The translations under genes were made by a program, and so were the position numbers. Shown in pieces: positions 42,735 to 51,698 of a DNA stretch of 64,000 bases (the first letter of the stretch is position 1; every line of letters begins with the position of its first letter). This DNA is from Promicromonospora panici (GTDB lineage: Bacteria > Actinomycetota > Actinomycetes > Actinomycetales > Cellulomonadaceae): contig NZ_UWYY01000021.1 of the NCBI RefSeq assembly GCF_900608595.1, forward strand, positions 1-64,000, given 5' to 3'. Under the pieces are notes generated by a model, which worked only from the letters and a program-made list of their open reading frames with translations, did no database searches and was not told the origin of the DNA.

Positions 42735-44856
42735 GGTTTTCCTCTCCAGGGGTCCGGGCGACTGCTGGATTCCGGACGACGACGGCGTCCAGGACGACCG
42801 GGCCGCGTGCCGTGACCCGCACGGGGTTGAGATCGATCTCGGTGACGTCGTGGTGCTGCGTGAGCACGTCGCTCACGGCGAGCAGGGTGGCGGCGAGCGC
42901 CGCGCGATCGACGGGCGGCGCGCCCCGGAAGCCGTCGAGCACCGCGGCCGGCAGGGTGTCGACCATCTCGGCGGCACGTTCGGCCGAGAGCGGTGCGAGG
43001 CGCAGCACGGGTTCCGAGCCCGGCCCGCCGACCAGCTCGACGCCGACGCCGCCGAGGCCAAGCAGGACGACGGGCCCGAAGGCGGCGTCGCGGATCCCGC
43101 CGACGATGAGCTCGGTGCCGGGCGGGGCCTGCTCCTCGACGAGGTAGCGGCGCTGCGAGGCGCCGTCGATCCTGTCGATCGCGTCGAGGGCCGCGTCCAG
43201 CTCGGCGTGGCCGCGCACCCCGGTGTGCACGCCGCCGACGTCGGACTTGTGCAGCACCGCCGCGTCGAGGACCTTGACGACCACCGGCCGGTCCGGGCCG
43301 CCGAGCTCGTCCAGGGCGGCGTGGGCGGCGGCCCGGTCCGCGGCTGCCCGACGGCGCATGGTGGTCAGACCGTGGGCCTCGAAGAGCGACTTGGCCGTGT
43401 CCTCGTCCAGCGCACTGTCCTCGTCCAGCGCCCCGAGGGTCCGCGTCGCCGGCACGGGCGGCGCGTCGACGACGGCGCGGGCGGCGGCGTCCGTGACCAG
43501 CGCGGCCAGGCCGGTCGCGAGGTCGCCGGGGCTGGAGTACAGCGGGACGCCGATCCGGTCCAGCCGCTCGCGGCGCCGCTCGATCGCGGCGGCGGGGCCG
43601 CCCGTCGCATAGAGCACCCGGCCGGCGGTGCCCTCGACGGCGGCCACCGGGTCGAGGACACCGGGCTCGTCGAGGGCGTAGACGCCGACGGCGTCGATCC
43701 CGGGCTCGGCGGCGACGAGGCGCAGTATGTCGGGGAACGTGGCCGACGGCCGCCCGGTGTCCACGGGGTTGCGCTGGTAGGTCAGCGGCGGCAGCAGGTC
43801 GCCGAGCCGGTCGAGCGTGACGGGCGCCAGCTCCGGCACCCGCACGCCCTTGGCACCGAGCGCGTCGGCGACGACGAGACCGGGCCCGGCCTGGCCGGTG
43901 AGCACCGCGACGCCGGTCGTGGACCGGGGCGCCGCGGGCAGCCGCACGGACCGCAGCGCCTGGAGGGCAGCGACCATCTCGTCGAGGTCGTCGACGACGA
44001 CCGCCCCCGCCTGTGCAAGGGCGGCGCGGGTCAGCGCGTACGACCCGGTGAGGGATCCCGTGTGCGACCTGGCGAAGTCGCCGACGTCGGAGCGCCCGAC
44101 CTTGAAGGCGACCACGGGCTTGCGGGCCGTGACGCGGCGCAGGGCCGCGACCAGGGCGTCGCCGTCGGTGATGCCCTCGACGTGCAGGCCGACGGCGGTG
44201 GTCGTGTCGTCGTCCGCGAAGAAGTCCAGCATCGACGCGAAGCCGACATCGGCCGCGTTGCCCAGGCCCACGCCGAGGCGCAGGCCGATGCCGGCGCGCT
44301 CCAGGAGGAAGGCGATCGCCAGGTTGATGCCGCCGGACTGCGCGACGATCCCCACCGTGCCGGGCCGCAGCCCGGCGGCCGCGGGCATGAAGTTGGCGAA
44401 CACACCGTCGACCGGGTTCATGAAGCCGGAAGTGTTGGGGCCGAGCAGCCGGACGCCGCCACGCCGGGCGGCCTCGACCGTCCGCTGCTGCAGCTCGTGG
44501 CCCTCGGGACCGCTCTCGGCGAAGCCGCCCGCGCACACGACGGCGGCTCGCACGCCCGCGGCCGCCGCCTCCTCGATCGCGCCCGGGACGGCGTGGGGCG
44601 GGATCACGAGGACGGCGAGGTCCGCCGGGCCGGACAGCTCGCCCAGACCGGTCACTGCCGTGCGGCCGAGGATCGTGCCGCCGCGGGGGTTGACCGGGTA
44701 CAGCTCGCCGGCGAATCCGGTGAGGGCCTGCATCATCGCGTGGCCGGCCTTGTCGGGGCTGGCCGAGGCGCCGACCACGGCGATGCTGCGGGGGCGCAGC
44801 AGGGCGTCGAGGTCGTGGGTCACGGCGTTCACCGGCGCGTTCCGCGCGGCGTTCAT
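42715..44856 (-). CDS. ADP-forming acyl-CoA synthetase (acetate--CoA ligase family, FerA-like)
   Basis: 713 residues: CoA-binding Rossmann domain (1-130; SIAVVGASASPDKAG), succinyl-CoA-ligase-like domains (about 145-450; QSGGINLAIAFLLE, SHTGSLTGS with the phosphohistidine His), and a C-terminal ATP-grasp domain (about 480-690; VVVKVLDAAVLHKSDVGGVH, EIDLNPVRV). This single-chain layout is used by ADP-forming acetyl-, pimeloyl- and feruloyl-CoA synthetases. In this operon an aromatic acid is the probable substrate. Its ATG overlaps the preceding hydrolase stop (ATGA). Confidence 0.88.
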   Translation of the reverse strand: MNAARNAPVNAVTHDLDALLRPRSIAVVGASASPDKAGHAMMQALTGFAGELYPVNPRGGTILGRTAVTGLGELSGPADLAVLVIPPHAVPGAIEEAAAAGVRAAVVCAGGFAESGPEGHELQQRTVEAARRGGVRLLGPNTSGFMNPVDGVFANFMPAAAGLRPGTVGIVAQSGGINLAIAFLLERAGIGLRLGVGLGNAADVGFASMLDFFADDDTTTAVGLHVEGITDGDALVAALRRVTARKPVVAFKVGRSDVGDFARSHTGSLTGSYALTRAALAQAGAVVVDDLDEMVAALQALRSVRLPAAPRSTTGVAVLTGQAGPGLVVADALGAKGVRVPELAPVTLDRLGDLLPPLTYQRNPVDTGRPSATFPDILRLVAAEPGIDAVGVYALDEPGVLDPVAAVEGTAGRVLYATGGPAAAIERRRERLDRIGVPLYSSPGDLATGLAALVTDAAARAVVDAPPVPATRTLGALDEDSALDEDTAKSLFEAHGLTTMRRRAAADRAAAHAALDELGGPDRPVVVKVLDAAVLHKSDVGGVHTGVRGHAELDAALDAIDRIDGASQRRYLVEEQAPPGTELIVGGIRDAAFGPVVLLGLGGVGVELVGGPGSEPVLRLAPLSAERAAEMVDTLPAAVLDGFRGAPPVDRAALAATLLAVSDVLTQHHDVTEIDLNPVRVTARGPVVLDAVVVRNPAVARTPGEENHGQHNS

Positions 44857-45713
44857 CGCGCACCCGGGCGGCGGCCGTAGGGGATCGCGCCGTCGTCGGT
44901 CACGGGGACGTCGAGCCGGCCGAGCCGGTCGATCTCGACGGCCACCCGCTGGCCCGCGGCGATCGGCCCGACCCCGGCGGGGGTGCCCGTCGCGATGACG
45001 TCCCCGGGGTACAGGGTCATGACGTGGCTCGTGTACGCGACGAGCTCGGCGACGTCGAAGATCAGCTCCTTGGTCGCCACCCGCTGGCGCAGCTCGCCAC
45101 CCACCCAGCAGCGCAGCCCCAGCTCGCCCGGGTCACCGACCTCGTCCGTCGTGGTGATCCACGGGCCGAACGGCGTGAACGTGTCGAACGACTTTCGGGT
45201 CGAACGGTCCTCGGTGGACCGCACGGTGATGTCCAGGACCGGGGCGTAGCCGAGCACGTGATCGAGGGCCTGGGCGGCGTCCACACGGCTCGCCGTCCGC
45301 CCGATGACGACGCCGAGCTCGCCCTCCTGGTCGGTGCGCACGTCGGTGTACGGGAGACGGATCGCCTCGTCGGGGCCGATCACCGACGAGCTCGCCTTGA
45401 GGAACACGCCGTATTCGGCGATCGTCTTCTGCTCGCTCATCTCGGCCTTGTGGTCGAGGTAGTTCACCGGAGCGCCGACCACCTTGCCCGGGCGGGCGAT
45501 CGGCGCGGCGAGCCGGGCTCCGTCGAGCGGGCGGGTCGGCAGCTCCGTCAGCGGCAGGGCGGCCAGCTCGGCGAGCGTGCCGCCACGCTCGAGGAACGCG
45601 AGCAGCGGACCACCCGCTCCGGACCCGGCCACGCCCAGGGCATCGGTCAGGTCGACGAGACGGTCCCGCACGACGGCGTGCAGGCGGGCGTCGACGGTGC
45701 TGGCTAACCTCAT
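44853..45713 (-). CDS. fumarylacetoacetate-hydrolase family protein (candidate fumarylpyruvate hydrolase)
   Basis: 286 residues from the ATG at 45713, AAGGAG upstream. FAH fold: metal ligands in DQEGELGVVIGR, KSFDTFTPFGPWI, TLYPGDVIATGTPAGVG. The N-terminal 75 residues form the small cap domain. The family cleaves or isomerises beta-diketo/keto-enol acids. Given a gentisate dioxygenase and maleylpyruvate isomerase 12 kb away and no other FAH gene in the window, fumarylpyruvate hydrolysis to fumarate and pyruvate is plausible; a meta-cleavage hydratase/isomerase role is the alternative. First gene of operon A, divergent from a PaaX-type regulator. Confidence 0.88.
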   Translation of the reverse strand: MRLASTVDARLHAVVRDRLVDLTDALGVAGSGAGGPLLAFLERGGTLAELAALPLTELPTRPLDGARLAAPIARPGKVVGAPVNYLDHKAEMSEQKTIAEYGVFLKASSSVIGPDEAIRLPYTDVRTDQEGELGVVIGRTASRVDAAQALDHVLGYAPVLDITVRSTEDRSTRKSFDTFTPFGPWITTTDEVGDPGELGLRCWVGGELRQRVATKELIFDVAELVAYTSHVMTLYPGDVIATGTPAGVGPIAAGQRVAVEIDRLGRLDVPVTDDGAIPYGRRPGAR

Positions 45714-45736
45714 CGTCAGGTGCTCCTTCGGTAATG

Positions 45737-45772
45737 TGACATAACCATCGGCGGTCGGAGTACGGTATGTCA
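45737..45772. promoter_or_regulatory. inverted repeat in the PaaX/operon A divergent promoter
   Basis: TGACATA (45737-45743) and TATGTCA (45766-45772), perfect 7-bp arms 22 bp apart, in the 91-bp gap between the FAH gene and the PaaX-type regulator. The right arm contains a minus-strand TTGACA suitable as -35. Probable operator for the regulator. Confidence 0.65.
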
Positions 45773-45804
45773 AGCATCGAGTTCCGACCACAGGAAGGCG
45801 ACCT

Positions 45805-46761
45805 ATGACGAAGGCGACCAGAGCCGACGGCAACGCTGACGGCAGAGACCACCCCCGCCTGCCCCGCACCCGCCAGGGCTCACCGCCGAGCCTGCTGCTG
45901 ACCCTGCTGGGCGACTACTGGTGGGGACACGCCGAGCCGCTGCCCTCGGCGGCGCTCGTCGAGCTGCTCGCCGACTTCGGCGTCAGCGACGTCGCCGCCC
46001 GGGCCGCGCTGAGCCGGATGGTCAAGCACGGGCTCCTCGAGACCGCCCGCTCCGGCCGCAACACCTTCCACGGGCTCACGCCGCGCGCCCAGACGGTGCT
46101 GAGCGACGGAGCCGCCCGGATCTTCAGCTTCGGCGCCGACGACGGCGAGCCCTGGGACGGCCGCTGGAGCGTCGTCGCGTTCTCGGTGCCCGAGGCCAAC
46201 CGCTCGGTCCGCGAGGCGCTGCGCACGCGCCTGCGGTGGCTCGGCTTCGCGCCGCTCTACGACGCCCTGTGGGTCTCGCCCCACGAGCACCACGCCGAGG
46301 CGCTGGCCGAGCTTGTCGAGCTCGGGGTCACGGCGGCCACGGCCTTCGTTGCGACCGCGCCCGACCTGCCCGCGACCGTGCCGCCGCAGAGCGCCTGGGA
46401 CCTCGACGGCCTGGCCGGCCTGTACCAGGCGTTCGTCGATACCTGGGAGCCGACCCACGCCGCGCTCGGGCGGGGATCGATCGACCCCGTCGACGCGCTC
46501 GTGCGGCGCACCGAGCTCATGGACGCCTGGCGCGCCTTCCCCGGCCTCGACCCGGACCTGCCCGCGTCGCTCCTACCGCCGGGCTGGCCCCGGCCCCGGG
46601 CCCGCGAGCTGTTCCTCGACACCTACGAGCGGCTCGGCGTCCCCGCCTCGGCGCGCGTGCGCGAGGTCATCGCCCGCCACGCGCCCGAGCTCGCCGACCA
46701 CGTGGCCCAGCGCTCCACCCCGGCCGCGCCACCCGCCCCGACCGGCCCGACGGTCAGGTGA
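45805..46761 (+). CDS. PaaX-type transcriptional regulator (1)
   Basis: 318 residues, AGGAAGG six bases before the ATG. N-terminal PaaX winged helix (about 25-95; LLTLLGDYWW, SDVAARAALSRMVKHGLLE), central PaaX domain with WSVVAFSVPEANRSVREALRTRLRWLGFAPL, and the C-terminal PaaX domain (WELDLDPDLPASLLPPGWPRP region). PaaX proteins repress aromatic-acid operons and are released by aryl-CoA esters. Divergent from operon A, which encodes a CoA ligase able to make such an effector. Confidence 0.92.
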   Translation: MTKATRADGNADGRDHPRLPRTRQGSPPSLLLTLLGDYWWGHAEPLPSAALVELLADFGVSDVAARAALSRMVKHGLLETARSGRNTFHGLTPRAQTVLSDGAARIFSFGADDGEPWDGRWSVVAFSVPEANRSVREALRTRLRWLGFAPLYDALWVSPHEHHAEALAELVELGVTAATAFVATAPDLPATVPPQSAWDLDGLAGLYQAFVDTWEPTHAALGRGSIDPVDALVRRTELMDAWRAFPGLDPDLPASLLPPGWPRPRARELFLDTYERLGVPASARVREVIARHAPELADHVAQRSTPAAPPAPTGPTVR

Positions 46762-47155
46762 CGAGCGCAGCCCGTAGCTCCTCCGGTACCGCACACGGGC
46801 GGCCGTCGTCGTCGACGTGGACGCATGTGGTCGTGCCCTCCACGCAGCTCACGCCGGCTCGCAGCACGCGCCAGCGGTAGGTGACCGACGTCCGGCCGAC
46901 CGCCGAGGCCTCGATCTCGACGACCGCCTCGTCGCCGAACCGGAGGGGTCCGAGGAAGTCCACCTCCAGCCGGCGGCGCGGGAACCGGGTGAGCTCGCCC
47001 CCGGTGAGCCCGGACAGGCCGAGCGACCGGAGCAGCTGGTGCTCCGCCCGCTCGGCCCACCGGAGGGCGGCCGTGTGATGGATGCGGCCGCCCGCGTCCG
47101 TGTCGGCGAACTCGACACGGACGGGCTCACTGTGCCGTGCCACCGACGGCGCCAC
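46754..47155 (-). CDS. hotdog-fold acyl-CoA thioesterase (4HBT type)
   Basis: 133 residues. N-terminal VEFADTDAGGRIHHTAALRWAERAEHQLL is the 4-hydroxybenzoyl-CoA-thioesterase-type active-site helix region with the catalytic aspartate, and RRRLEVDFLGPLRFGDEAVVEIEA matches the central strands. It may release a free aromatic acid from its CoA ester after side-chain shortening. Last gene of operon B, overlapping the SDR gene by about 29 bases; its 3' end overlaps the PaaX gene tail convergently by 8 bases. Confidence 0.87.
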   Translation of the reverse strand: MAPSVARHSEPVRVEFADTDAGGRIHHTAALRWAERAEHQLLRSLGLSGLTGGELTRFPRRRLEVDFLGPLRFGDEAVVEIEASAVGRTSVTYRWRVLRAGVSCVEGTTTCVHVDDDGRPCAVPEELRAALVT

Positions 47156-48098
47156 CGGCCGGAACGCCGTCCTCCAGCGGGGGCAGCGTGATGCCGCTCG
47201 TCTGCCCGGACGGTGCGAAGACCGACGGCCAGGCCTCCGCGATCGCCTCGGCCGACCAGCCGCCGTCGCGGTAGGTCACGGCGAGCTCCTCGGGGTACGA
47301 GTACAGCGACAGCTTGTCGCCGCCGACGCCGATCGCCTGCCCCGTCACCTCGGCGCTGGCGTCCGAGGCGAGCCACACGACCAGCGGCGCCACGTCCTCC
47401 GGACCGCCGAGCGCGTGCTCCTGGCGGACGACGCGCGGCAGGGTCTCGCCGCGCTCGTACGCCTCGGCGACCTCCCGGTACACGGGGATGGTCGCGGTCA
47501 TCGCGGTGATCGCCGTCGGGATCACGACGTTCACCGTCACCTGCGCGCGCGCCAGCTCGAGCGACCACGTGCGGGCCATCGCGACGACGCCGGCCTTGGC
47601 CGCCGCGTAGCTCGTCTGCCCGAAGTTGCCATGCTGCCCGGCCGGGGACCCGACCACGACGATCCGGCCGCCCTCGCCCTGCTCGCGCAGGCGGGCCGCC
47701 GCCGCGCGCACGGTCGTGAACGTCCCGCGCAGATGGGTGGCCACGACGACGTCGAAGTCGTCGTCCGTCATCTTCCACAGCACGCGGTCGCGGATCACGC
47801 CCGCGTTGGCCACGAGCACGTCGAGCCGGCCGAACTCCTCGACCGCGGTCCGCACGAGCAGGTCGGCGGTGTCCGTCGGGCCCACGGGGGCGACGACGGC
47901 GACCGCCGCGCCCCCCGCCTCGGTGATCGCCTCGACGGCGCGCTCCGCGGCGGCGCCGTCGACGTCGTTCACCACCACCCGCGCGCCCGCCTCGGCGAGC
48001 GCCCTGGCGTAGGCCAGCCCGAGGCCCTGCCCGCTGCCGGTGACGATCGCAACCTTCCCGGCCAGGGTGATCTCCGCGCTCATGTCCTGCCCGCTCAT
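47127..48098 (-). CDS. SDR-family 3-hydroxyacyl-CoA dehydrogenase-like protein
   Basis: 323 residues from the ATG at 48098 (ATGA overlap with the MaoC gene); ATG 48083 is possible. TGSGQGLGLAYARALAEAGARVVVND gives the NAD loop and acidic specificity residue, VANAGVIRD, and Y-A-A-A-K. The sequence resembles the dehydrogenase domain of peroxisomal multifunctional enzyme 2, and the extended C-terminus (about 60 residues after GGDKLSLYSY) fits that subgroup. Expected to oxidise a 3-hydroxyacyl-CoA in a beta-oxidation-like side-chain pathway between MaoC hydratase and thiolase. Confidence 0.88.
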   Translation of the reverse strand: MSGQDMSAEITLAGKVAIVTGSGQGLGLAYARALAEAGARVVVNDVDGAAAERAVEAITEAGGAAVAVVAPVGPTDTADLLVRTAVEEFGRLDVLVANAGVIRDRVLWKMTDDDFDVVVATHLRGTFTTVRAAAARLREQGEGGRIVVVGSPAGQHGNFGQTSYAAAKAGVVAMARTWSLELARAQVTVNVVIPTAITAMTATIPVYREVAEAYERGETLPRVVRQEHALGGPEDVAPLVVWLASDASAEVTGQAIGVGGDKLSLYSYPEELAVTYRDGGWSAEAIAEAWPSVFAPSGQTSGITLPPLEDGVPAGGAVGGTAQ

Positions 48099-48583
48099 CC
48101 GAGGAACCTCAGGACCATCACGGCGACGGCGGCCGGCTTGGCCTGGTCCTCCACCTCGAAGACGCTCTCGAAGACCGTCTGGTACCCGCCGGGCACCTCG
48201 GTGACCTCGCGCAGCGTGGACACCACCCGGATCCGCGCCCCGACCCGTACCGGGGCCGGGAACCGCAGCCGGTCGAGGCCGTAGTTGACGCCGGTCGCCA
48301 CGCCCGTGACCTCGACGATCTCGGCCATCAGCGGGACGACGAGGCTCAGCGTGAAGTAGCCGTGCACGATGGTCCCGCCGAACGGTGACCGTGCGGCGGC
48401 GTCGGGGTCGACGTGGATGGGGTTGTGGTCGCCGGTGAGCTCGGCGAAGTCGTTGACCTCCTCCTGGGACACGGTGTGCCACGACGACGGGCCGAACACC
48501 GTCCCGACGTGCTCGGGCAGGTCGGCCAGGGCCACCCGCGTCGGGGCTGTCGCCGTCTCGGGCGTGGTTGGTGCTGGGGTCAT
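48095..48583 (-). CDS. MaoC-like (R)-specific enoyl-CoA hydratase
   Basis: 162 residues from the ATG at 48583. Hotdog hydratase-2 motif F-A-E-L-T-G-D-H-N-P-I-H-V with catalytic Asp and His, then SPFGGTIVHGYFTLSLV. Hydrates trans-2-enoyl-CoA. Operon order (ligase, thiolase, hydratase, dehydrogenase, thioesterase) supplies a full beta-oxidative shortening cycle. 65 bp after the thiolase. Confidence 0.92.
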   Translation of the reverse strand: MTPAPTTPETATAPTRVALADLPEHVGTVFGPSSWHTVSQEEVNDFAELTGDHNPIHVDPDAAARSPFGGTIVHGYFTLSLVVPLMAEIVEVTGVATGVNYGLDRLRFPAPVRVGARIRVVSTLREVTEVPGGYQTVFESVFEVEDQAKPAAVAVMVLRFLG

Positions 48584-48647
48584 CGGCTCGCTCGCAATCG
48601 AGGTAGGTGGTTCGGTGAGAAGGCTTGGGTGGGGGCGGCGGGTAGAG

Positions 48648-49856
48648 CTATCCGTCGACCCGGACCACGACGGCCCCGGCGGAGTCGCCCGCGGCGCAGC
48701 CCGTGAACAGCCCCGTGCCGCCACCCCGCGCGTGCAGGGCGTGGATCAGCTCGGTGATCGCCCGGGCGCCCGTCGGCCCCTGGGGGTGGCCGTAGACGAG
48801 CGACGACCCGTAGGGGTTCATCCGCTCGAGCGGGTAGCCCATCTGCTCGGAGAGCCAGAGATCGTTCACCGCGAACGGGTTGTGCGTGGTGACGACGTCG
48901 ACGTCCGACATGCTGATCCCGGCGTCCGCCAGTGCGACCCGGGCGGCCTCGACGGGGGCCTTGGGCATGTACGCGGGCTCGGCGCGGCCGAACCCGGTCG
49001 CCACGATCTGCGCCGTGACGCCGTCCCGCCCGATCTCCCGGGCCCGGTCGGCCGTCGCGACGACGACCCCGGCGCAGCCGTCGGCGGGGTGGGTCTGCGC
49101 ACCGTAGGTGACCACTCCCCCCGGCTTGACGGGCGACAGCTTGGCCAGCCCCTCGGCGGTGGTCGGGAAGACGCCGTGGTCCTCCTCGACCCAGGCCACT
49201 CCCTTCCCGTCCCTCCCGCCCTTTGTCCCCGGGATGCGCACGGGCACCATGTACTCGCGCTGCACGGCGCGGTCGTCGGCGAGCGAGCTCACGTACTGCT
49301 CGTAGCGCAGCAGTGCCACGTCGTCGACCTGCTCGCGTGTGTATCCGCCGTCGAGGGCGGTGTTCTCCGCGGTGTCGTTCATGCTCTGGCCGGTGGTCGG
49401 ATCGAGCTTCATGGGGTCGAGCACCCAGTGCTCGGCCAGCGGTGCGCCACCGGCGCTGCGCTGGCTGGAGTAGAGCATGAGCGGGCCGTTGCTGGTCCGG
49501 TCGGTGATGACGCCGATGGTCGTGGCGTGCGCGCCGAGCTCGACCTGGGTGGCCAGGTGCTCCACGACCACCGCCGACGTCGCGCAGGCCCGCGAGAGCC
49601 ACGGCCCGCCGTACTGGCCGGCGCCCAGCCGCCGGGACACGAGGGTCACGCCGTAGAACCCGTACTGCTGGGGCACTGTGCAGCCGAGCGTCCACTCGGT
49701 GATCTCCTCGGGCGGCAGCCCGCGGGCCTCCAGCGCGCGGCCGGTGACGTCCACGGCCATGTCGAGGCTGTTCACCTCCGCCAGCGGGCCCTGCCACTTG
49801 GCGAACGGCGAGGTCCAGCTCAGGCCGAAGGGGATGTGCGCGTCGCGGAATCTCAT
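48648..49856 (-). CDS. thiolase-family protein (lipid-transfer/SCPx-like acyltransferase)
   Basis: 402 residues from the ATG at 49856 (ATGA overlap with the ligase). Nucleophile cysteine in S-R-A-C-A-T-S-A, mid-region GHP-type segment VYGHPQGPTGARAI with His, and C-terminal C-A-A-G-D-S-A-G with the second catalytic cysteine. Cleaves 3-ketoacyl-CoA to acetyl-CoA and the shortened acyl-CoA. Place in the operon suggests a 3-keto-3-arylpropionyl-CoA substrate (inference). Confidence 0.9.
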   Translation of the reverse strand: MRFRDAHIPFGLSWTSPFAKWQGPLAEVNSLDMAVDVTGRALEARGLPPEEITEWTLGCTVPQQYGFYGVTLVSRRLGAGQYGGPWLSRACATSAVVVEHLATQVELGAHATTIGVITDRTSNGPLMLYSSQRSAGGAPLAEHWVLDPMKLDPTTGQSMNDTAENTALDGGYTREQVDDVALLRYEQYVSSLADDRAVQREYMVPVRIPGTKGGRDGKGVAWVEEDHGVFPTTAEGLAKLSPVKPGGVVTYGAQTHPADGCAGVVVATADRAREIGRDGVTAQIVATGFGRAEPAYMPKAPVEAARVALADAGISMSDVDVVTTHNPFAVNDLWLSEQMGYPLERMNPYGSSLVYGHPQGPTGARAITELIHALHARGGGTGLFTGCAAGDSAGAVVVRVDG

Positions 49857-51550
49857 GTGTGCTGACCTGCCTCCAGCTCGGTGGCCTCTAGTTCGGGGAC
49901 TCGGGTGCGCAGGGTGCGCATGTCGAGCTTTCCGCTCGGGCTGCGGTCCAGGGCGTCGACGAAGAAGACCTTTCGCGGCTTCTTGTAGCCGGCGAGCCGC
50001 CGTCCGACCTCCTCCTGGACCTGCTCCGCGGTGAGCGACGTGCCGGGTGCGGTGACGACGTACGCGGTGACGACCTCGCCCCACCGGGGGTCGGGCGCGC
50101 CGAAGACGACGACGTCGGTCACGCCCGGCATGGCCACCAGGACGGCCTCGACCTCGCCGGTGAAGACCTTCTCGCCGCCCGTGTTGACCACCGCGGAACC
50201 GCGGCCGAGCAGCTCGACCAGGCCGTCACCGAGGACCCGGACGTGGTCCCCCGGCATGACGTACCGGACGCCGTTGATGACGGGATACGCCTCGGCGGTC
50301 CGCTCCGGGTCGCCGTCGTAGCCGAGCGGCATCTGCCCGCGGTACGCCAGGACGCCGGTCGCGCCGGGGACGTCCTGGACCTCGCGGAGCTCGGCGTCGA
50401 ACACGACGGTGCCGGGGGCGAGCCGCGGGTGGCACGGGATGTCCTGCGGCCCGCGGACCACGCCGTAGGCGAACGGGCCGCCCTCGCTCGAGCCGAAGAT
50501 GTCGACCAGCGTCGCCCGGGGGGCGCGGGTCACGAGCCGCAGCTTGAGGTCGTCGGACCACGCCATACCCGAGCTGAGCACCGTGGTCAGGCTGGACACG
50601 TCGAGCCCGGCACCGTCGGGCGAGTCGAGCACGTCGACGAGCGGCCCGACGACGGCGTTGCCCGCCACGATCAGCCGGGTCACCCGCCGTTCGTGGATGG
50701 TCCGGGCTGCCACCAGCGGGTCGTAGCTCGCCGACGGCAGAAAGATCACGCACCCGCCGAGCACCAGCGCGTTCATCACGTTGAACAGCGCGGTCGCGTG
50801 CATGAGGGGGGTCAGCGGCAGGGTCACGGTCGGCGGGAGGTCCGTGCGCGCGGCGATGCGCGTCACCTCGTCGAGGTCCTCGGGGACGGCGACGGGCAGC
50901 GAGCCGTAGATCGAGAACAGCTGGCTGTCGAACAGGTTCCCGTGGGTCCAGACGACAGCCTTGGGAGTGCCTGTCGTACCGCCCGTGAACATGAAGATCT
51001 GGTGATCCGGCGAGAGCGGCTGGGGGTCGAGCGGCTCGGCGTCCAGCGCGGTGGCGAACGACCGGCCGGGCGCAGTGGGGCTGTCGTCGTCGGGGACTCG
51101 GTCCTCGTCAGGCGCTCGGCCCTCGTCAGACACCGTGAGCACGAGGCCCGGCAGCGGGACGTGCCGGCCGGCGTCGCGCACGTGCCGGCCGAGGCTGGTC
51201 GGGTGGACGAGGGCGTCGGCACGCGAGGTGCGCAGCAGGTCGGCGAGCTCGCGGCCCTGGTAGCGGAAGTTGATGTTGACGGGGATCGCGCCGATCTTGT
51301 ACGCCGCGTACACGGTCACCAGGTACTCGACGCGGTTGTACATGAAGATCGCGACGCGCGACCCGGCGCCGAGCCCCTCGGCGCGCAGCGTGCCGGCGAC
51401 CCGGGCCGCGGCGTCGTCCAGGTCGCGGTAGGTCATGGTGCGACCATCGGCGACGACGGCGGGCCGGTCAGGGCACGCGCGGGCGACGGACTCCCAGATG
51501 GTGGCGTAGTTGGCTCGGCTCAGGTCTTTGCTCGGGGTCGGCTGGTCCAC
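49853..51550 (-). CDS. AMP-forming acyl-CoA ligase
   Basis: 565 residues. ANL-family motifs in order: TMTYRDLDDAAARVA near 40, P-loop-like FTGGTTGTPK near 195, IFGSSEGG (A5) near 350, VNTGGEKVFTGEVE (A7-A8) and the C-terminal catalytic lysine in S-P-S-G-K-L-D. An acidic/proline insert near 150 is unusual. Activates a carboxylic acid as CoA ester; first gene of operon B and so probably the entry enzyme for the side-chain-bearing aromatic or an aliphatic acid. Confidence 0.93.
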   Translation of the reverse strand: MDQPTPSKDLSRANYATIWESVARACPDRPAVVADGRTMTYRDLDDAAARVAGTLRAEGLGAGSRVAIFMYNRVEYLVTVYAAYKIGAIPVNINFRYQGRELADLLRTSRADALVHPTSLGRHVRDAGRHVPLPGLVLTVSDEGRAPDEDRVPDDDSPTAPGRSFATALDAEPLDPQPLSPDHQIFMFTGGTTGTPKAVVWTHGNLFDSQLFSIYGSLPVAVPEDLDEVTRIAARTDLPPTVTLPLTPLMHATALFNVMNALVLGGCVIFLPSASYDPLVAARTIHERRVTRLIVAGNAVVGPLVDVLDSPDGAGLDVSSLTTVLSSGMAWSDDLKLRLVTRAPRATLVDIFGSSEGGPFAYGVVRGPQDIPCHPRLAPGTVVFDAELREVQDVPGATGVLAYRGQMPLGYDGDPERTAEAYPVINGVRYVMPGDHVRVLGDGLVELLGRGSAVVNTGGEKVFTGEVEAVLVAMPGVTDVVVFGAPDPRWGEVVTAYVVTAPGTSLTAEQVQEEVGRRLAGYKKPRKVFFVDALDRSPSGKLDMRTLRTRVPELEATELEAGQHT

Positions 51551-51632
51551 TGCTCACATCCTTGTGGGCGGGCCGCGGCCGGCTTCTGGGTCTCAGGCGA
51601 GGCTCAGGCAGCCGGACGTCGGCGAGGCTTCG

Positions 51633-51662
51633 ATCGTGCCCCACCTCCCCCGACGACGTCAA
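51633..51662 (-). promoter_or_regulatory. candidate promoter of operon B
   Basis: Minus-strand TTGACG (51657-51662), 18-bp spacer, CACGAT (51633-51638), followed by about 80 bases to the ligase start. A TGACAT half-site (51696-51701) like those at the PaaX promoters lies just upstream, overlapping the end of the second PaaX gene. Confidence 0.5.
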
Positions 51663-51698
51663 GCACTTTCGTGACGCCCGTCATGCGAATGTCGAATG

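Noticed and set aside
42647..44863. 738-codon frame alongside the CoA ligase
   Set aside because: Arg/Gly/Ala-rich shadow; the adjacent frame has CoA-binding and ATP-grasp motifs.
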